In this document: in pieces, positions 11,036-24,237 of the stretch
How positions within the stretch are numbered: the stretch's first letter is position 1
How the letters are laid out: every line of letters starts with the position of its first letter
NCBI GenBank assembly: GCA_026724425.1
Contig: JAIUCV010000009.1
Location: 20,825,022 to 20,889,021, forward strand
Direction: 5' to 3'
From: Erythrophleum ivorense
Taxonomy: Eukaryota > Streptophyta > Magnoliopsida > Fabales > Fabaceae
DNA: 64,000 nucleotides
Made by a program: the position numbers and the translations under genes
The notes under the pieces: generated by a model
What the model saw: the letters and a program-made list of their open reading frames with translations, nothing else
What the model was told of the DNA's origin: nothing
The model's database searches: none

Positions 11036-12184
11036 GACATTGTTGAATATGTTTCTAAGTGCCTAGTTTGTTAAAGGGTTAAGGTAGAGCATCAAAAGCT
11101 TATAAAAATGTTACAACCCTTAGATATTCTTGAATGGAAATAGGATAGCATTGCCATGAACTTTATTTTGGGTTTACCTAGAACCTCCTTAGGACATGAT
11201 TCCATTGGGTAATAATGGACAAGCTAGTAAAGTCTATTCACCTTTTACCATTCAGATCTACCTATACCTCAAATAGGCTAGCCCAGTAATAATTAATAAA
11301 ATTGTAAGGCTTTGTGGAGTGCCTAATAGTATTATCTTAGATAAAGACCTTAAATTTACATCTAAATTTTATATGTTTCTCTATAAAGCTCTAGGTAACA
11401 AATTAAGGTTTAGTACTATCTATAATCCTCAATCAGATGGTTAGACAAAGAGAACTATTCAAACACATAAGGATATGCATAAAGCCTGTGTTTTAGAATT
11501 TAAAAGGAACTAAGATGTATATCGACCCTTAGCTGAATTTGCTTATAATAGCAATTATCATTCTAGTATTCAAATGGCTCCATTTGAGGCCCTCTATGGA
11601 AAAAGCTTTAGGTCTCTTTTATGTTAGGTTGAATTGGGAGAAAGAAGACTTTTAAGGCCAGATATTATGGATTAGACCTTAAGTCTTATAAAACTCATTA
11701 CAAAAAGACTGCTAGCTGCACAAAGTAGATAGAAAAGCTATGCAAACAAAAGAAGGTTATTCCTAGAGTTTAAAATTAGTGAAGATATACTCCTTAGGGT
11801 AACTTTAGTTATAGGTGTAGGTTGGTCCTTTAAATCCCAAAAACTTTATATGGGTCCTTTCTAAATTCTTGACCAGATAAGACCAGTTGCCTACAAACTT
11901 GCCCTTCCTCTTAATCTCTCCTAAATCTATAATGTCTTTCACATTTCTCAATTAAAGAAGTATCAACCAAACCCTTCAAATATCATTGAACATGAATCTA
12001 TATGTTTGCAAGATAATTTATTGTATGTTGTAAAGCCAAAAAGAATAATAGACATTTGGATCAAACAACTATGCAATAAAAGCATCTCACTAGGTAAGGT
12101 GGTCTGGAAAAGGCTATCCTCAAATGAAGCTACCTAGGAAATAGATGAGGAGATGAGAAAGCTATATCTAGCATTATTTTCTTA
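11036..12184 (+). pseudogene. pol: Element D integrase and C-terminal tail, broken
   Basis: The piece begins inside the integrase zinc-binding region (VSKCLVC near 11049-11070). The catalytic core follows: W-x-D-S-I-A-M-x-F-x2-GLPRTS, then IWVIMDKLVKS, LDKDLKFTSKF and a DG-x-TKRTIQT segment, so the D-D-E positions can still be placed. Stops at 11442, 11511 and 11625 sit where relatives have Gln or Trp. The C-terminal part has the GPF/Y-type YMGPF segment, the FHISQLKKY block near 11945, and a chromodomain-like tail near 12040-12180 (VVWK, then EAT-x-EIDEEMRK). About 200 codons of RNase H and the integrase N-terminus are missing relative to element H. Confidence 0.88.
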
Positions 12185-12216
12185 AGGTATATGAATTTAG
12201 AGCACAAACTTTTTTT

Positions 12217-12230
12217 TTAGGGTTGATGCA
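12217..12230 (+). other. Degraded polypurine tract of element D
   Basis: ttagggttgatgca precedes the 3' LTR start TGTCATATCC at 12231. Intact relatives here have an uninterrupted A/G run (compare 47173-47185). The T residues show decay. Confidence 0.5.
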
Positions 12231-12624
12231 TGTCATATCCTAAATTTTTCTTAAGTTGTAATTTAACCTAAAAAGGGGAGTACTAAAAGATATCATCAAG
12301 ATTAATAACCTAAATAAATAAGGAAAAATTAAAGGGAAATTCAAGCAAGTTCGAAGGAATTGATCATGATTAATTGGTAATTAATTGACTAGTTTGGTAT
12401 TAATGGAACTTTAAAGGTGAACTAAAGAGAACAAAGGAGCAATTAAAATGGATAACACTTAAATAAGATGTAGTTATCCTTGTTGATGAGATTGACATTT
12501 AGGGAAGGATTAAAATCAAATGGATTTCTACTTAAATGCAAGCATAACCGGCCACCTCACACCAAAACCTTAAGTCAGAGTCTCTTTCTCATTTGGCATG
12601 TCACTTTTCATCCAAATCCATAAA

Positions 12625-15600
12625 TGTGACACTATATATTTCTAACTCATTTTATGATATTCACATGCTTTACATCATCAATTCCATGAAAGAGTAAGGA
12701 AAAGGAATTAAAAATAATACATTTCTTTGCGTTGTGTCGTATATAAAAATTTCATTTAGTGTCACGTGGACCATGTGAGCATATAAAACATATTCTCATA
12801 TTTAATTACATGAATACAACTAATTTGAGTCATCAAAAGTGGCCTACATCTCAAGGAACTTAAAGGAATGCATGAAATATACATATATAATTTCAGCCAG
12901 CTTTGTCCCCATCTCTGCTACAACTTTGAAAAATCATAACCAATTCTATAAAAATAGAAATCATGCATTCTTAGTTATTATGGAAAGCAAAATATGCCTA
13001 CTTTAGGCTAAAACTATGTCTAGACTATAACATCTAACACACAGGACGTTTGACATTCGCAATAGTCTAGAGGTTAGACTGTCCATTGGTGCTGTCATAG
13101 AATTCTGTAGTAAACTTCAAAAATGTCCAATTAATTCTACAAACATTCAATCTATGCAAATAATACCAATCTGTAAAGCTGTGGATGTTGAATAGAGGGA
13201 AAAAATAATTCTAAACCAACTCAAGCACGTCCAGACTCAAAATTCAATCAAACAATAATAGAGGTCGGTTGGAGCTCCTGATACTGGACATGATCTTTGG
13301 AAATTCATATCTCCCTCTCTAGACCTCCAAATGAAGTGCTTCTAGTTACAAGTCAATGGAAATGTCTAGTTTCTTTGTATAACATTTCATGGCAATTGGA
13401 CATCATTTGAGCCCTGTGTGATGGATTTCATTTTCAGACCTGAGTGAACAGTGACATGACCAAAACTAAAAAATTTGTCACCCTTGGAAATTCATCAAAT
13501 ATTCTGTAAACCTTTGAAAATTATGTTCTTTAGCTTCCCAAAAATCTCTCAACAAGATCTAATTGCATACCAAATCTCAGATCAAGAAGAGCTCATTTGG
13601 ATAAAAAGTAATATAGGGTTCTAAATTGGTCAATTTTAGCTCTATATTCGATACCAAAATGTCCAAATAGCTTTCCTTGGGGTTTGGTACCTCTTGGGCA
13701 AGTCTAAAAGCATAATTAGGACTTGTGTAAGCTGCTCAAATGGTCCCAAACTCTATGTATCTCATTTTGGCCATTTCATCCACACATATGCATAATTCCA
13801 TAATGCCATTCATGAAGCTACATTGTCCATACATACTCAATTTGCATTCTAGTGGTCACATAATGCATTCTCCCATTTAAACATAACATATTATCATAAT
13901 TACATATGTTCCAAAGGTCATAGACCATATACAACAATAATTTACATTATTAGACATCATTATGACTTTAAAAAAGCAAAAGCTAGGCATATTGGTGTCA
14001 AGCTCTTCTCTTTAAAGTGGTTGGCTTCCATTACCTTATCCACTTGGTCCACCTAGCATGTTAGATCATTGGAGAGGAGGGAATGAGATTCAAAGAATCT
14101 CAATAGCTCATCTCTCATTCAATCATACACGATGGATGCAAACAAGTTTCATAAATGCATGTATGGTCATATTGACATATGCAAACATTCAAGAGACATT
14201 TTTATCATTTGAGAAAGTCATACATAGCATACAAAGGCTTGCTAAGCAAGTGGATTGGCCTCACCCAATTTTTTATAGATATTGGACTTGCCTCACCTAT
14301 TCTTTAAGACATTCTTGGATTCAACCATAGTCTTAAGAGTCCATCTTGCTTTTGGGAGACTCTTTGCTTTGTCTCAACTAATCTTAAGGGTTCTTGGCTC
14401 ATCCTTACCATGGCTAAGGGTTATTGGCCTCACCACACTCAAGCAAACCCAAGCATACATCATAAACATCATATGAAGGCATATTGCAACATCATGGCAC
14501 CATGGAATCATAATCATGCTAGAGAACTTTTCATGGCTTAAAAATATACCTACACATACTCAAAGACAAGTAAAGCAAACAATCATGCATGAGAGAAGGA
14601 GGAGTGAGCTACCTTGGAAGTAATTACACACTTTTTCTCTTGAAATTCCCTTCCTTGCTTCGGCCACACACACACAAAAGTGTGGGGAAGATTTCTCTTG
14701 GCCAAACACAATTTATAGAAGCCAATTAGGTTCATGGACTCAATTCTAAGGCCATACAATTTGCTTAGATACTAGCTCGGTCTATAACCCTATTATGGTT
14801 CCATAATTGCACCTAATGAAGCAACACCCCTCAAATAAATTCTAGGCTCCATTCTTTCCTATCAAATATGATTCTTGACTCCTTTTAAGCCTCTTGGAAT
14901 CATCATACAATTAAAACTATGAGCCTAACTACATGTTGCTTCTTTAGGTCATAATGGAACATAATGCACCAACTTACTTTCTATGGGTTCTAAATTTTTT
15001 CTAAGGCCTCCTATCTTTTTCATTCATCATATATGACTCAAGAATGAGTTTAGAAAAATTTAAAACCCTCCCTAGCTATGAGAACCTCCTTTGGCTGAGA
15101 CAATGAGCATTTTTGGCTTCCTTAGAGCTTTCTTTGTTTTCTCAAGAGAAGAAGCATATGGGGAGTATCTTAGGGATCTTAGGAACTCATTTAAACTCTT
15201 ATTTAAGCCTAGGAATCATCATACAAAATCACATTTTACAAGGTACACTTGAAACCCTAGGTTTTACATCTTGAAATCTAATACTTGTTTGTTAATTTCT
15301 TTTATATATTCTTAATCTCCACACCCTTTTTCCTTATATTCATCCTTGGTTCTGCCTAAAAATCAAGTCCTCCTAGGGTTTCTCATGTTAGGCAAAATGG
15401 AGGAGGAGAGGAACCAAAGGTAGCAGCCATAGGAAAAGAAATTACCTAGTTTTCTTGCTTTTTCTCACTTGAATCTTGCTTTCTCCAGGCTCCTCTCTTC
15501 AAATCCGAAATTTTCCCTAAGTTTCTCTCTTAAATCAGATTTGTAAACTTCATTTTAATCAAAGAAAACAAAGGAGAATGGAGGAGAGGAGGTTTGGATG

Positions 15601-16315
15601 GAAGAAAGCATGAAAAACTACCAAGAAATCATACCTTAAAGCTTGAATTTCTTCTCCTCTTCTTCTTCCCTTGGTGCGCCACTCTCCTTGGGTTTTTCTT
15701 CTGATTTTGGGTAGAACAATATGAAGCTAAATGAAGGGGAGAGTGAGGCACCACCTATATATAGGGGGAGGAAAATGGTTTTTTTCAAAAATTTCCATTT
15801 TGCCATTCGTTCTTAGCATTTTTATTTCTCCTTCATTTTATCTCCTTTTTGAGAACCATCTTTTTTATTATAAAATTTAGGTTCCCAATTTAGTAAAATG
15901 CCTTTGGAATCACTCAAATCGGAGCTAAAACCTTTCCGAACGAATCCGTCAAAGTTCGGGTATATTGACGTTAGAAAACGTCCACCGGAAGGGGATTTAA
16001 CTATCCCGGGGCTTCTTATAGTTTTAAAGGCCTTTGAAAACCTCAAAGAACTCAAAGCTTTCATTTAAAAAGCCCTCCTGTGTAAATTCCAAAAATTGCT
16101 CAAAATTACAAAAATACCATTATGTTTCGTTAGATTTTTGTCAAAATTTGTTTCTTTATTCTAGCTTTGTTTTTCCTTCTGTCTAAGGCTAGGATTCTCA
16201 TTTTTAGGAGTCTAGAATGTTACTCAAATTTTTTAGGACCTTAACCAATTCATTTCAGGGAACTTGCTTTGAAAATGCACATGTTTTTGTCGTTTAATGA
16301 AAACCGAACTTTACA
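12625..16315 (-). mobile_element. A2: family-A solo LTR
   Basis: In plus orientation it runs from TGTGACACTATA (the inverted 3' end) at 12625 to ...GAACTTTACA at 16315. A perfect ATAAA duplication flanks it (12620-12624 and 16316-16320). Length is 3691 bp. Its order is the reverse of A5 and A6: 3' end with 'tttgcgttgtgtcgta', the long middle, the minisatellite region near 14270-14430, the TATA box near 15760 and the 5' end. It contains the antisense small frame (here plus strand, to 15252) and an open frame at 14282-14476 that recurs in A5. No internal domain remains. Confidence 0.93.
15756..15763 (-). promoter_or_regulatory. TATA box of LTR A2
   Basis: TATATATA, read on the minus strand in the order TATA box then ggtgcctcact, matches the position and downstream context of the A1 and A5 TATA boxes. 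Confidence 0.5.
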
Positions 16316-16436
16316 ATAAACAACTATGAATATACCTTATCTACATTTGCATAGCCAATGGTTGGATAGCTTAGCAAATGAATAAGAGATAAAGGAACTT
16401 ATAAGTCAATGCCATCTTGACCAACCCACTACCTAG

Positions 16437-16458
16437 ATATATATATATATATATATAT
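16437..16458. repeat. (AT)11 microsatellite in D 3' LTR
   Basis: This is an uninterrupted AT dinucleotide run of 22 bases in the part of the D LTR between A2 and B3. Confidence 0.95.
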
Positions 16459-16621
16459 GCATTTGTTTTTGGTGGCTTTGAAATCCTTTAGTTGTGCAAA
16501 GTCATAAAGGTTTATTTAAATGAGTTGTTTAGTGTATATTAGAGCATATGACACCTAAAATGGGCAAGTGACTTGTGGCTTGGAAAAGGGGAATAAACAA
16601 ATCTTAAATTCATAGCACTTT

Positions 16622-19600
16622 TGTAATATCCCATAATTTATTAAGAGGAATTAAGAGATTATTATAAGAAATTTTGAGAAAAATTATGAAGACTAGGAAT
16701 TTTAATTAAAATGATAATTTTGGATATTTTGGGATAATAATGATTTGTTAGGTCATTTTGATGAAAATGAAAAGACATTTGAGGATTTAAAATATAATAT
16801 GGCCCATATGACTAATTGTTTATGTTAAAACCATCAATTAGAGGCCTAATTTCATTTTTATAGGGATTTAACCCAAATAAACCTATTTACCTATGGTCTA
16901 GCATGAAGATTTATGGACCTAACTAAACTAAGGGCTTTTGGGTCAGCCCATATTATTTTAAAACCCTAAGAGAAGGCCTCCATTCACTATTCTTGGCTGA
17001 AACACAGACTTAGTTGTTGAAAACACAAGCATTTTTGCACAATAGAAGAGAGATTTAGCTAAGGTAAGTTATATAGAAGTTAACCTTTTCATCTTTTTCT
17101 ATATTTTAGTTTGATTAGTTTTGCATTTAGTGAATTTCATCTCAACTCAAAATCTGAAAATGGGTGTTTAGTTGTTTCTTTGCATGAGTTTTGGAGCTTG
17201 AAAGTAGTAAGACCATTGGGTAAGTAGTTTCTCTTTACTTAAGTGTGTTTTTATGCTAGAAATTTACCTTAATGACTGATTTTTATGTTGGTTTCTACTC
17301 ATGTATGAAAATACCAAGAATTTAAAGTCAGATTATGATTTATGGTGTTGAAAGGCTTAAGTCTGAATTTGGAATCCTTCAAGGAATGGGTAAGTGATTC
17401 TTGAATAGTTCTTGATCCTATAAATGAATGAGAAGTTAATTAATTTGGTTTTGGTAATTTAGGACCTCTTGAGTGTTGGAAATAAATCTTGATTTCTAAA
17501 AAGTTGGCACAACAAGCAAGGTAACTAAAGGATTCATTTTTAAATTCCATGCATATATTCACTTTAACCTTATATTTGCTACACTTATATGATTTTTTGT
17601 GCTAATAATAGTTGGCTACTTGATTATGCTTAAACCGTGATTGTATCCTTGGTGAAGCTATGATCATGCTACTATTCACGTATTGTGCCATGATCATGCA
17701 CTGAGTTGTGATCGAACTCAGTGGAATGCACTGATAAGGAGTTGGCGCCGTGGACAGGCCTTCCCTTTATCTTTAGCCATTAGCATGTTCTATGTGATTG
17801 CTAATATAAGATAGCAGTCAATGGTAGCCCAACTAGTTCATTTGCCAATTATGCTGATATATCTATTGTTCACTTGCTCATGATGCATTTAGTTGGTTAA
17901 TGTATACATGTATATGGAATTTCCCTTTAGTTATTGAGATTCATGTCTTACCCCTTTTTATAAGCTAACAATTTCAGGTGAAGGTTCATCAATTAAGGAA
18001 AAAGGGAAGCAAGTGAATGAACATCTCTAACTTAAGGCCTTGTGTGGGGTTTCTAGACTTGGATCTATTTAGAATTAGTATAGATGTTATTCTTTTGTAA
18101 TCAAACTTGTATAGCATCATGTTGTAGTCATTTTTGCAAGTGTAGGTATTTTGATATTTGTAATTAAGGATTTAACTCTTGGGAGACTAGGTTTAAACTT
18201 TTATAGATCCTAATGTAATTGCATCTAATCTAATACTTTTAAACTTATATGCATGTATAGAGTTGCCTTACTGATCTAATGGGTATGATTATTATGACTT
18301 TTGCATGATTGACCATGATGCTATTCCATGTGATTTTTTAATGGTCAAGTAGGTATGATATATGGATCTAGGAAGTGCTATAATCATATTTTGCATTTGT
18401 CATTTCTTAAAGGTCTAAGGGTAAGAATATATTACTTTGGTCCATCAAAACTTGTCTAAAGTGATTTGAGATCAGTTGATAGGGAATAGCACAATTCAAG
18501 ATAGTCACTTAAGGCTCCACATTTCTTCTTATAGTCATAGAGAGGGATTTACTGATATAATTCAAGATCTAGTTATTCCAACATAAACTTAGATCCCTAA
18601 AACATGGAAGTTAGTAAATTGCTTGGTATAAGAGGAATATAACATCAAAACCATGTATTTTTGCCTTAGGAGACCCTAGAAATTAATTGGAGGGAGTTAC
18701 AAGTGGGTCAGAATGAGCAACAAAGAGTTTAAGACTAAAAAGTAGTTAAGTTGTAGAAAAAACTATTTAAGTCACAACTAAATCACATTCAAAGGGTAAC
18801 AAAATTGAATTGCACCATGGCATAGGTTTTTTAGTGGCAACACAACTTGAGGGAAATAGAAGGGGAGTGTTCCAGAAAGCAATCTCATTGCAACATGAAA
18901 GGGTCTCATCACGATGAGAATTGGGAAAAATGGGAACAATGCCATAGAAGCACATCTCACTAAGACACAGATTTTTTGAGTTGTGGCGAGCATCGTGAAT
19001 TTTGCCCAGTAGAGTTATAGCAGGCAAACTTGCCAAGACACTAGGTAGCCATGCTGCAGCATGACTCAGGAAAAATAAAATAATAAGGCCCAAGGGAACC
19101 TTACCACAGCGTGGAGAGCTTAGGTCACAATAAGGAATGGCAATTTTGCATCTTCTAGTTCAAATAGCAAGTTAAGTCGTGGTGTGGGTTCTTTAAGTTG
19201 TAGCACAAGTCTAAAATTTTAGTTCTAGAGTTCCAAAAGTCAATTTAGCTATGACTAAACTACCCTAAGTTGTGGTCTAAATCTTTAAACCCTCATTTCA
19301 GCTTATAAATCTTAGTTTTCTCTATGGTAATATATATATAGTTTTGTAAATCAATGAAAATGAGTTTTATGCCTCTTAAAATCAACTAAAGATAAAATGG
19401 AAGTCTGATATAAGAATTTATTTAACCTCACACATGAATTTTCTTGTTCCTCTGAATGGTGACTTGAAATGATTAAAAAGATTCAAATGTCCCTATACTT
19501 TCATCCTTTAATGAATTATTAATGATGTTTAATTTTAAGTATCGGTGATTAAGATCTCAATTATGATTAATTAACATAATTAATAGTTAGGACTGTTATA
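16622..19600 (+). mobile_element. B3: family-B solo LTR
   Basis: It starts TGTAATATCCCATAATT (decayed from TGTAACACCCC) at 16622 and ends ...GACTGTTATA at 19600, 2979 bp. The duplication ACTTT is perfect (16617-16621 and 19601-19605). It matches B1 and B2 in order, including the 'gcactga' block near 17690-17760 and the CGCGGCC-type block near 18780-19250, which here is mostly decayed to catggc or gttgtggc. It appears older than B2. No coding is recognisable. Confidence 0.92.
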
Positions 19601-20645
19601 ACTTTGACCATTCCACTATTCATTAACATATGTATATGTGTATGTCAATTATGTAGGATCAAGATATCTTAGCCAAGCAAACCATGGAATTCCATTTAAA
19701 TAAACTACTTTAATGCCTAATGGAGCAAATGACACCTAAGCATAACTGAAGGCACTTAGAGAAGCAAGGAGAAGCAATTACAAACATTAAACTATATTAA
19801 TTTCATTGATGCAATGCATGAACGACACACCAACACTTGGATAGCCACTGAATTATTTCACTTCATTCATTTTCTTCCTATCAAACTAAGACTACTTTTG
19901 CAAGGAAAGAAAGGAGGCTTTCAAGGCTACTATGGTACTTAGGAGACAGCTAGAAAAAGAGTGGTTGCATGAGGTAAGAATGGGTACTTTTAGTTAAACT
20001 TGTAGAAGGTAAAAATGATGCAAACCATGAGAGCTCTCTTCTCCATCAACTAATTTTCTCGTTGCTATTATTTTGGTTCTAGTTTTGTAGGCTATCATAG
20101 AGTGAGGAGAATGAATGAAGTCATTTTTAAGGCCACCAAATGGATTGATGTATGGGGAAGCCATATAAGGTAAGGAATCCAACACTTTCCTATCTAGAAC
20201 TAGCTAGCCAAGTAGGTACATTTGTTATTGTATTGGGATTGTGTATGGAGCTGATAAATTGTAGATTTAATAAATGGTGGATTGAGAATAAAGGAAAAAG
20301 TTAAACATATGTGGGGGTTGCCTTGATATAAAATGGAGACATATTTATCCGTAGTAAAATGCACATGCACCTAGTTACCATAATAAGGAGAAAAACATTA
20401 AGGCAAAAAAGGAAATTGTGGGTGAGCCTAATTACCATTCAAATGATGTTTAGAAGTTGGACTTTATGATTTTGAATTTAGTTTGATGAATTTTAATGAG
20501 ATTAAGTTTGTAAGGAAAAGAAAATGAAAATTTGAATGATCCTAGATTGGAAATTGTAATTTCCCATTTATTAGAAGCAAACCATAATATGTGGCACTTG
20601 AAATTAGTAATTTCATTGTGTTTTTTAGCTTTGGCCATGGCTTAT

Positions 20646-23600
20646 TATCATACCTAGCTTTATTTCAACCATTCTCACTATTCTTAGACATAAACCATAA
20701 AATGCATAATCAAAAATATACCTTTAACAATAAAAATCAACCCGTTTACATATCAAACGAAGCTATAGGGGTCCAATTTTAGTTCTTTCTTTTCCTTTAT
20801 TCATATTTATTCTAAACAAACTTGTTTTGGCCCGTTTAATCATAAAACATGCATTGGCAACCCATGGAGTCACTCTAGCCCAAATTAGTTCTAGATTCCA
20901 TATTCTACATAAAATTTTGAAAATTCATAACTTGGGCTATGTAACTTTGATTTATGCAAATTAGGTGTCCATGAAAAGCTTGGGATGTAAACTTTAGGCC
21001 TATAAAATTTCATGAGCAACTAAATTCATTTGGCTTCCCAAATACACAAAAAACCTAAACTAGATAGTATGAACAATATAAGGACCATTCTGCATCATTT
21101 TCTGAACTTTGGAAATTCATAAAATATTTTTAGAGCTCCAAAAATTTTCATCCTTAGCTTGTTAGAAACCTCTATTCAAGATCTGATTGCATGCCAAATT
21201 TTAATCCCAAACTAAGTCATTTTAGCCATTTTGTGGCAGAAGTGCAATTTAGGACCCTAAAACCCATTTTAGGTTCAAAAGTAGTTTAAATAGAATCCAA
21301 ATTGCACTCTTCCACTTTGAGCAAATTTTAATCATCCTAGGCATGCAATCCATATGTTTAACATGATAAGTGAGGCTTGCATAAAAATATGACCACTTTA
21401 CCCCTAAGATACACATGGTTTCCATTTCATTACATAAGCCAATTTATGAACTAGCAACCATCTCATGCATCAAGATAACTTATATTTATATTCTCATATT
21501 CATACACATGGTTTTATCATAAAATAGAGTCATTCACATCATAATTCATTATGAGTGCAAAAGATAGGCTATTCTTACAACTCTAGTACATTTATCAAAT
21601 TTAATAACATGAAAGGCTCCTAATACATCATTTTTACTATCTAGCTTCTATCATCTTCCTTGCCTTTACTTAGAGAGCCCAAAATAGTTAGTGGGAACAC
21701 ATGGATGAGATTTTGGGAAGAATCTCAACAACTAATCTTAACCAATCAATGTATACATGAACACCATGAGTAAATACAGTGCATGTGGTGCAAGGATACT
21801 ATGCATATGTTTCATAATACTCAAATGCACCATTTAGCATAAAAGCTCATTCATTATCAAGCCATGGCATCATTATAAACTAGCTAGGCTCAACTAAACT
21901 CAACCTAAAGCCAAGGAAGAACTACTGCACTCAATTCCATGCCACAGGGAGCTAGGAGCTGTCACATAAACATTTCCTACACACATAGCTCATTTTGGAA
22001 AACATAACAAAACATATCTCATGAATGCATTGAGTAACAACACATACAAGCATTTTAACTCATTCAAGCATTCATATGCATGCAAGAAAGGGAGATAAAG
22101 CTACCTTAAGGCTTGTGATGCTTCAAGACACCACTAACCCACTTGCTCTTAGTTTTTCTCTTATTTTTCTTCCACTTGACACCTATAATTTGGTGAGTTT
22201 AGGCTAGCTTTGGCTACACATTGCAATTAAATGGCAAATTAATCCATTTGGATTCATTATAGGTCTCATTATCTTCACTTAATCTCGTTAAAGCCTAATA
22301 TGAACTTTAAGGCTAGTTTAGGTCTAATAGGAAACTCATTTGAATCATCATTTTCTAAACCCTAAACTCCACTTACTATAAGTCTTATAGCTCTAAGGAA
22401 ACTCATTTGAATTATCACATACTTAGTTACAAGGATTTAAGACCAACTTGTTTCTTTAACCAAATTTAGGCCTTAAAAATTCAACTTTCAATTTAAAGCT
22501 CCTAAATTCAATTCAATAGTTCCATAATTATTTATTCATCACATTTAGGCCTTTCAAATCCTTAGAATCCATCAAAACACTCCCTAGGTACCTTAATCTT
22601 AGCTTGGCCAAACCATGATGCAAGATGGGCCTTGTTGGAGTTTGGCTCATTTCCATTGAGATTTTTATGAATGTGGAGGATCCTTAGCTTCTCTATAGTT
22701 TAATTATGACCTAATATGGCTTGAAATGTCCTCCTAAGATTCCATTACTCTTAAGGTGTAATTAAAACCCTAATTGCCATCAGTTGCACTTCATAGCTTT
22801 TTTATTCAGGGAAAATTACAATGAAGGACTCATATCATCAAATATTTACAATGAAAGACCTTAAAAATTAAAATTACCAATAAAGACCATCATTACCATC
22901 AGGCTTTAAGGGATTTTACTATTAGTTTTAGGGGATTTACTACTGGGTATAGGAAAATTGTTGAACTTTCCTATACCCAGTAGTAAATCCCTTAAAACTA
23001 GAAGTAAAATCTCTTAAAATGTGATGGTAATGATGGTCTTTGAAAATAATTTTGATTTTTAAGGTCCTTCATTGTAAATATTTGATGTATGGGTTTTTTA
23101 TTGTAATTTTCCCTTTAATTTATTCTCTATGTACCATTCAATTCTCCATGCTCCAAAACCATGATTCCTATAAGTTCTAATTAAAATTCAACTCCCATTA
23201 AGATGCTTTTGTTTAGGCCAAATTGATAAGGGAAAGAGAAGTCAAGGAGAAGCAACCTTTCTAATTTAAAACATACCTTAATTGAATCCTTGTTAAATGG
23301 AGATTCTAATGATAGATTTGGTTGCTTCAAACTCCTTCATTTCTTCAAGAACTCAGCCATTAGAATGGTCCTTTCATAAAGCTAAGACTATCATTAGAAA
23401 GAGCAAAATAAGGAGAGCAATGTTTCTAACTATGAAGGCATGAAATGTGGCACATAAACTTATCCTTTTTTTCCATCTTTATCTTCTCTTTCCTTCCCTT
23501 TTTGGATGCCATATCCATCTAGTTCAAATGCTAGAAATGTCGATTATGAAGGTTAAAGGAGGTGGTGTGGCTTTAATTAAAGAGAAGGGAGATATTTTAA

Positions 23601-24095
23601 ACAATTTCAAAAATTCCATTTACATCTTGAAACTTTAATCACCTTGTTTGAGCCCATTTTGTATCCTTTTCAAAGACTACCTTTTCTATAATAAAATTTA
23701 TGCTCTATACTTTATTAAAAGCCTTTATTTTGAAATGTTTGGGATTTAAAACCATTCTAAATAGTCCAGTGAAGGTTACAATCAACTAATGACCTAACTT
23801 GCATACCAAAAGAGTTTTAGTCATTTTAACAATTCCTATGGTTTTGAAAACCCTAAGGAACTTAATTTTACCATTTAAAATTTTCTTCTTTGAGTTTCTA
23901 AAAAATTACCCAAAATTATAGTTGTGCCACTACCTTTTCGGTTTATTTCATTTACCTATTTTGGGTCGAATTTCAGACCATTTCTAGTTTCTTATCCTCA
24001 TTTCTAGATACCTAGATTATCATTCTATCCTTATTAGGGTCCTTTTTCATTAATTTTGTGATCCTATTTTAGCCTTTAAAGGACCAAATGTTACA
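20646..24095 (-). mobile_element. E: divergent family-A-related solo LTR
   Basis: A perfect CTTAT duplication (20641-20645 and 24096-24100) encloses 3450 bp. On the minus strand it starts TGTAACATTTGG at 24095 and ends at 20646 in ...GGTATGATA. The layout is that of family A: a 5' block with the 'caaaaccataggaa' string, the middle with aagcaacc blocks, and a 3' block with 'gaatttccaaag'. Similarity is clearly lower than between A1, A2, A5 and A6, so I treat it as a related subfamily. It carries a foldback element at 22809-23113. No gene is recognisable; 23447-23638 is a short frame of no known kind. Confidence 0.82.
22809..23113. mobile_element. Foldback MITE, about 305 bp
   Basis: The ends are inverted: GGGAAAATTACAATGAAGGA at the left against the reverse complement of ...TTTATTGTAATTTTCCC at the right. 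The symmetry continues inward through 'aatatttacaatgaa', 'accatcattaccatca' and 'ggatttactactgggtatagg', so nearly the whole element folds into one hairpin around a short loop at about 22950-22965. No transposase is encoded. The flanks (tttattca and tttaattta) are only loosely alike, so the target duplication and superfamily stay open; a Mutator-like MITE is possible. Confidence 0.78.
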
Positions 24096-24220
24096 CTTAT
24101 CCTTAGATAGGGTATTGCGTGATTGTCATTGTAAGAAAGGAACTTTGATAACAAAGGGTAAAGACTGAATTAACAGAACCTTAGAATTGACTAAACAAGT
24201 AGTTAACAACATATTTATTT

Positions 24221-24237
24221 TATATATATATATATAT
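24221..24237. repeat. (TA)8 microsatellite in D 3' LTR
   Basis: TA dinucleotide run of 17 bases in the last piece of the D 3' LTR. Confidence 0.9.

Noticed and set aside
12620..16320. Possibility that A2 and A1 are the two LTRs of one element
   Set aside because: They have opposite orientations and each has its own perfect target duplication in element D.
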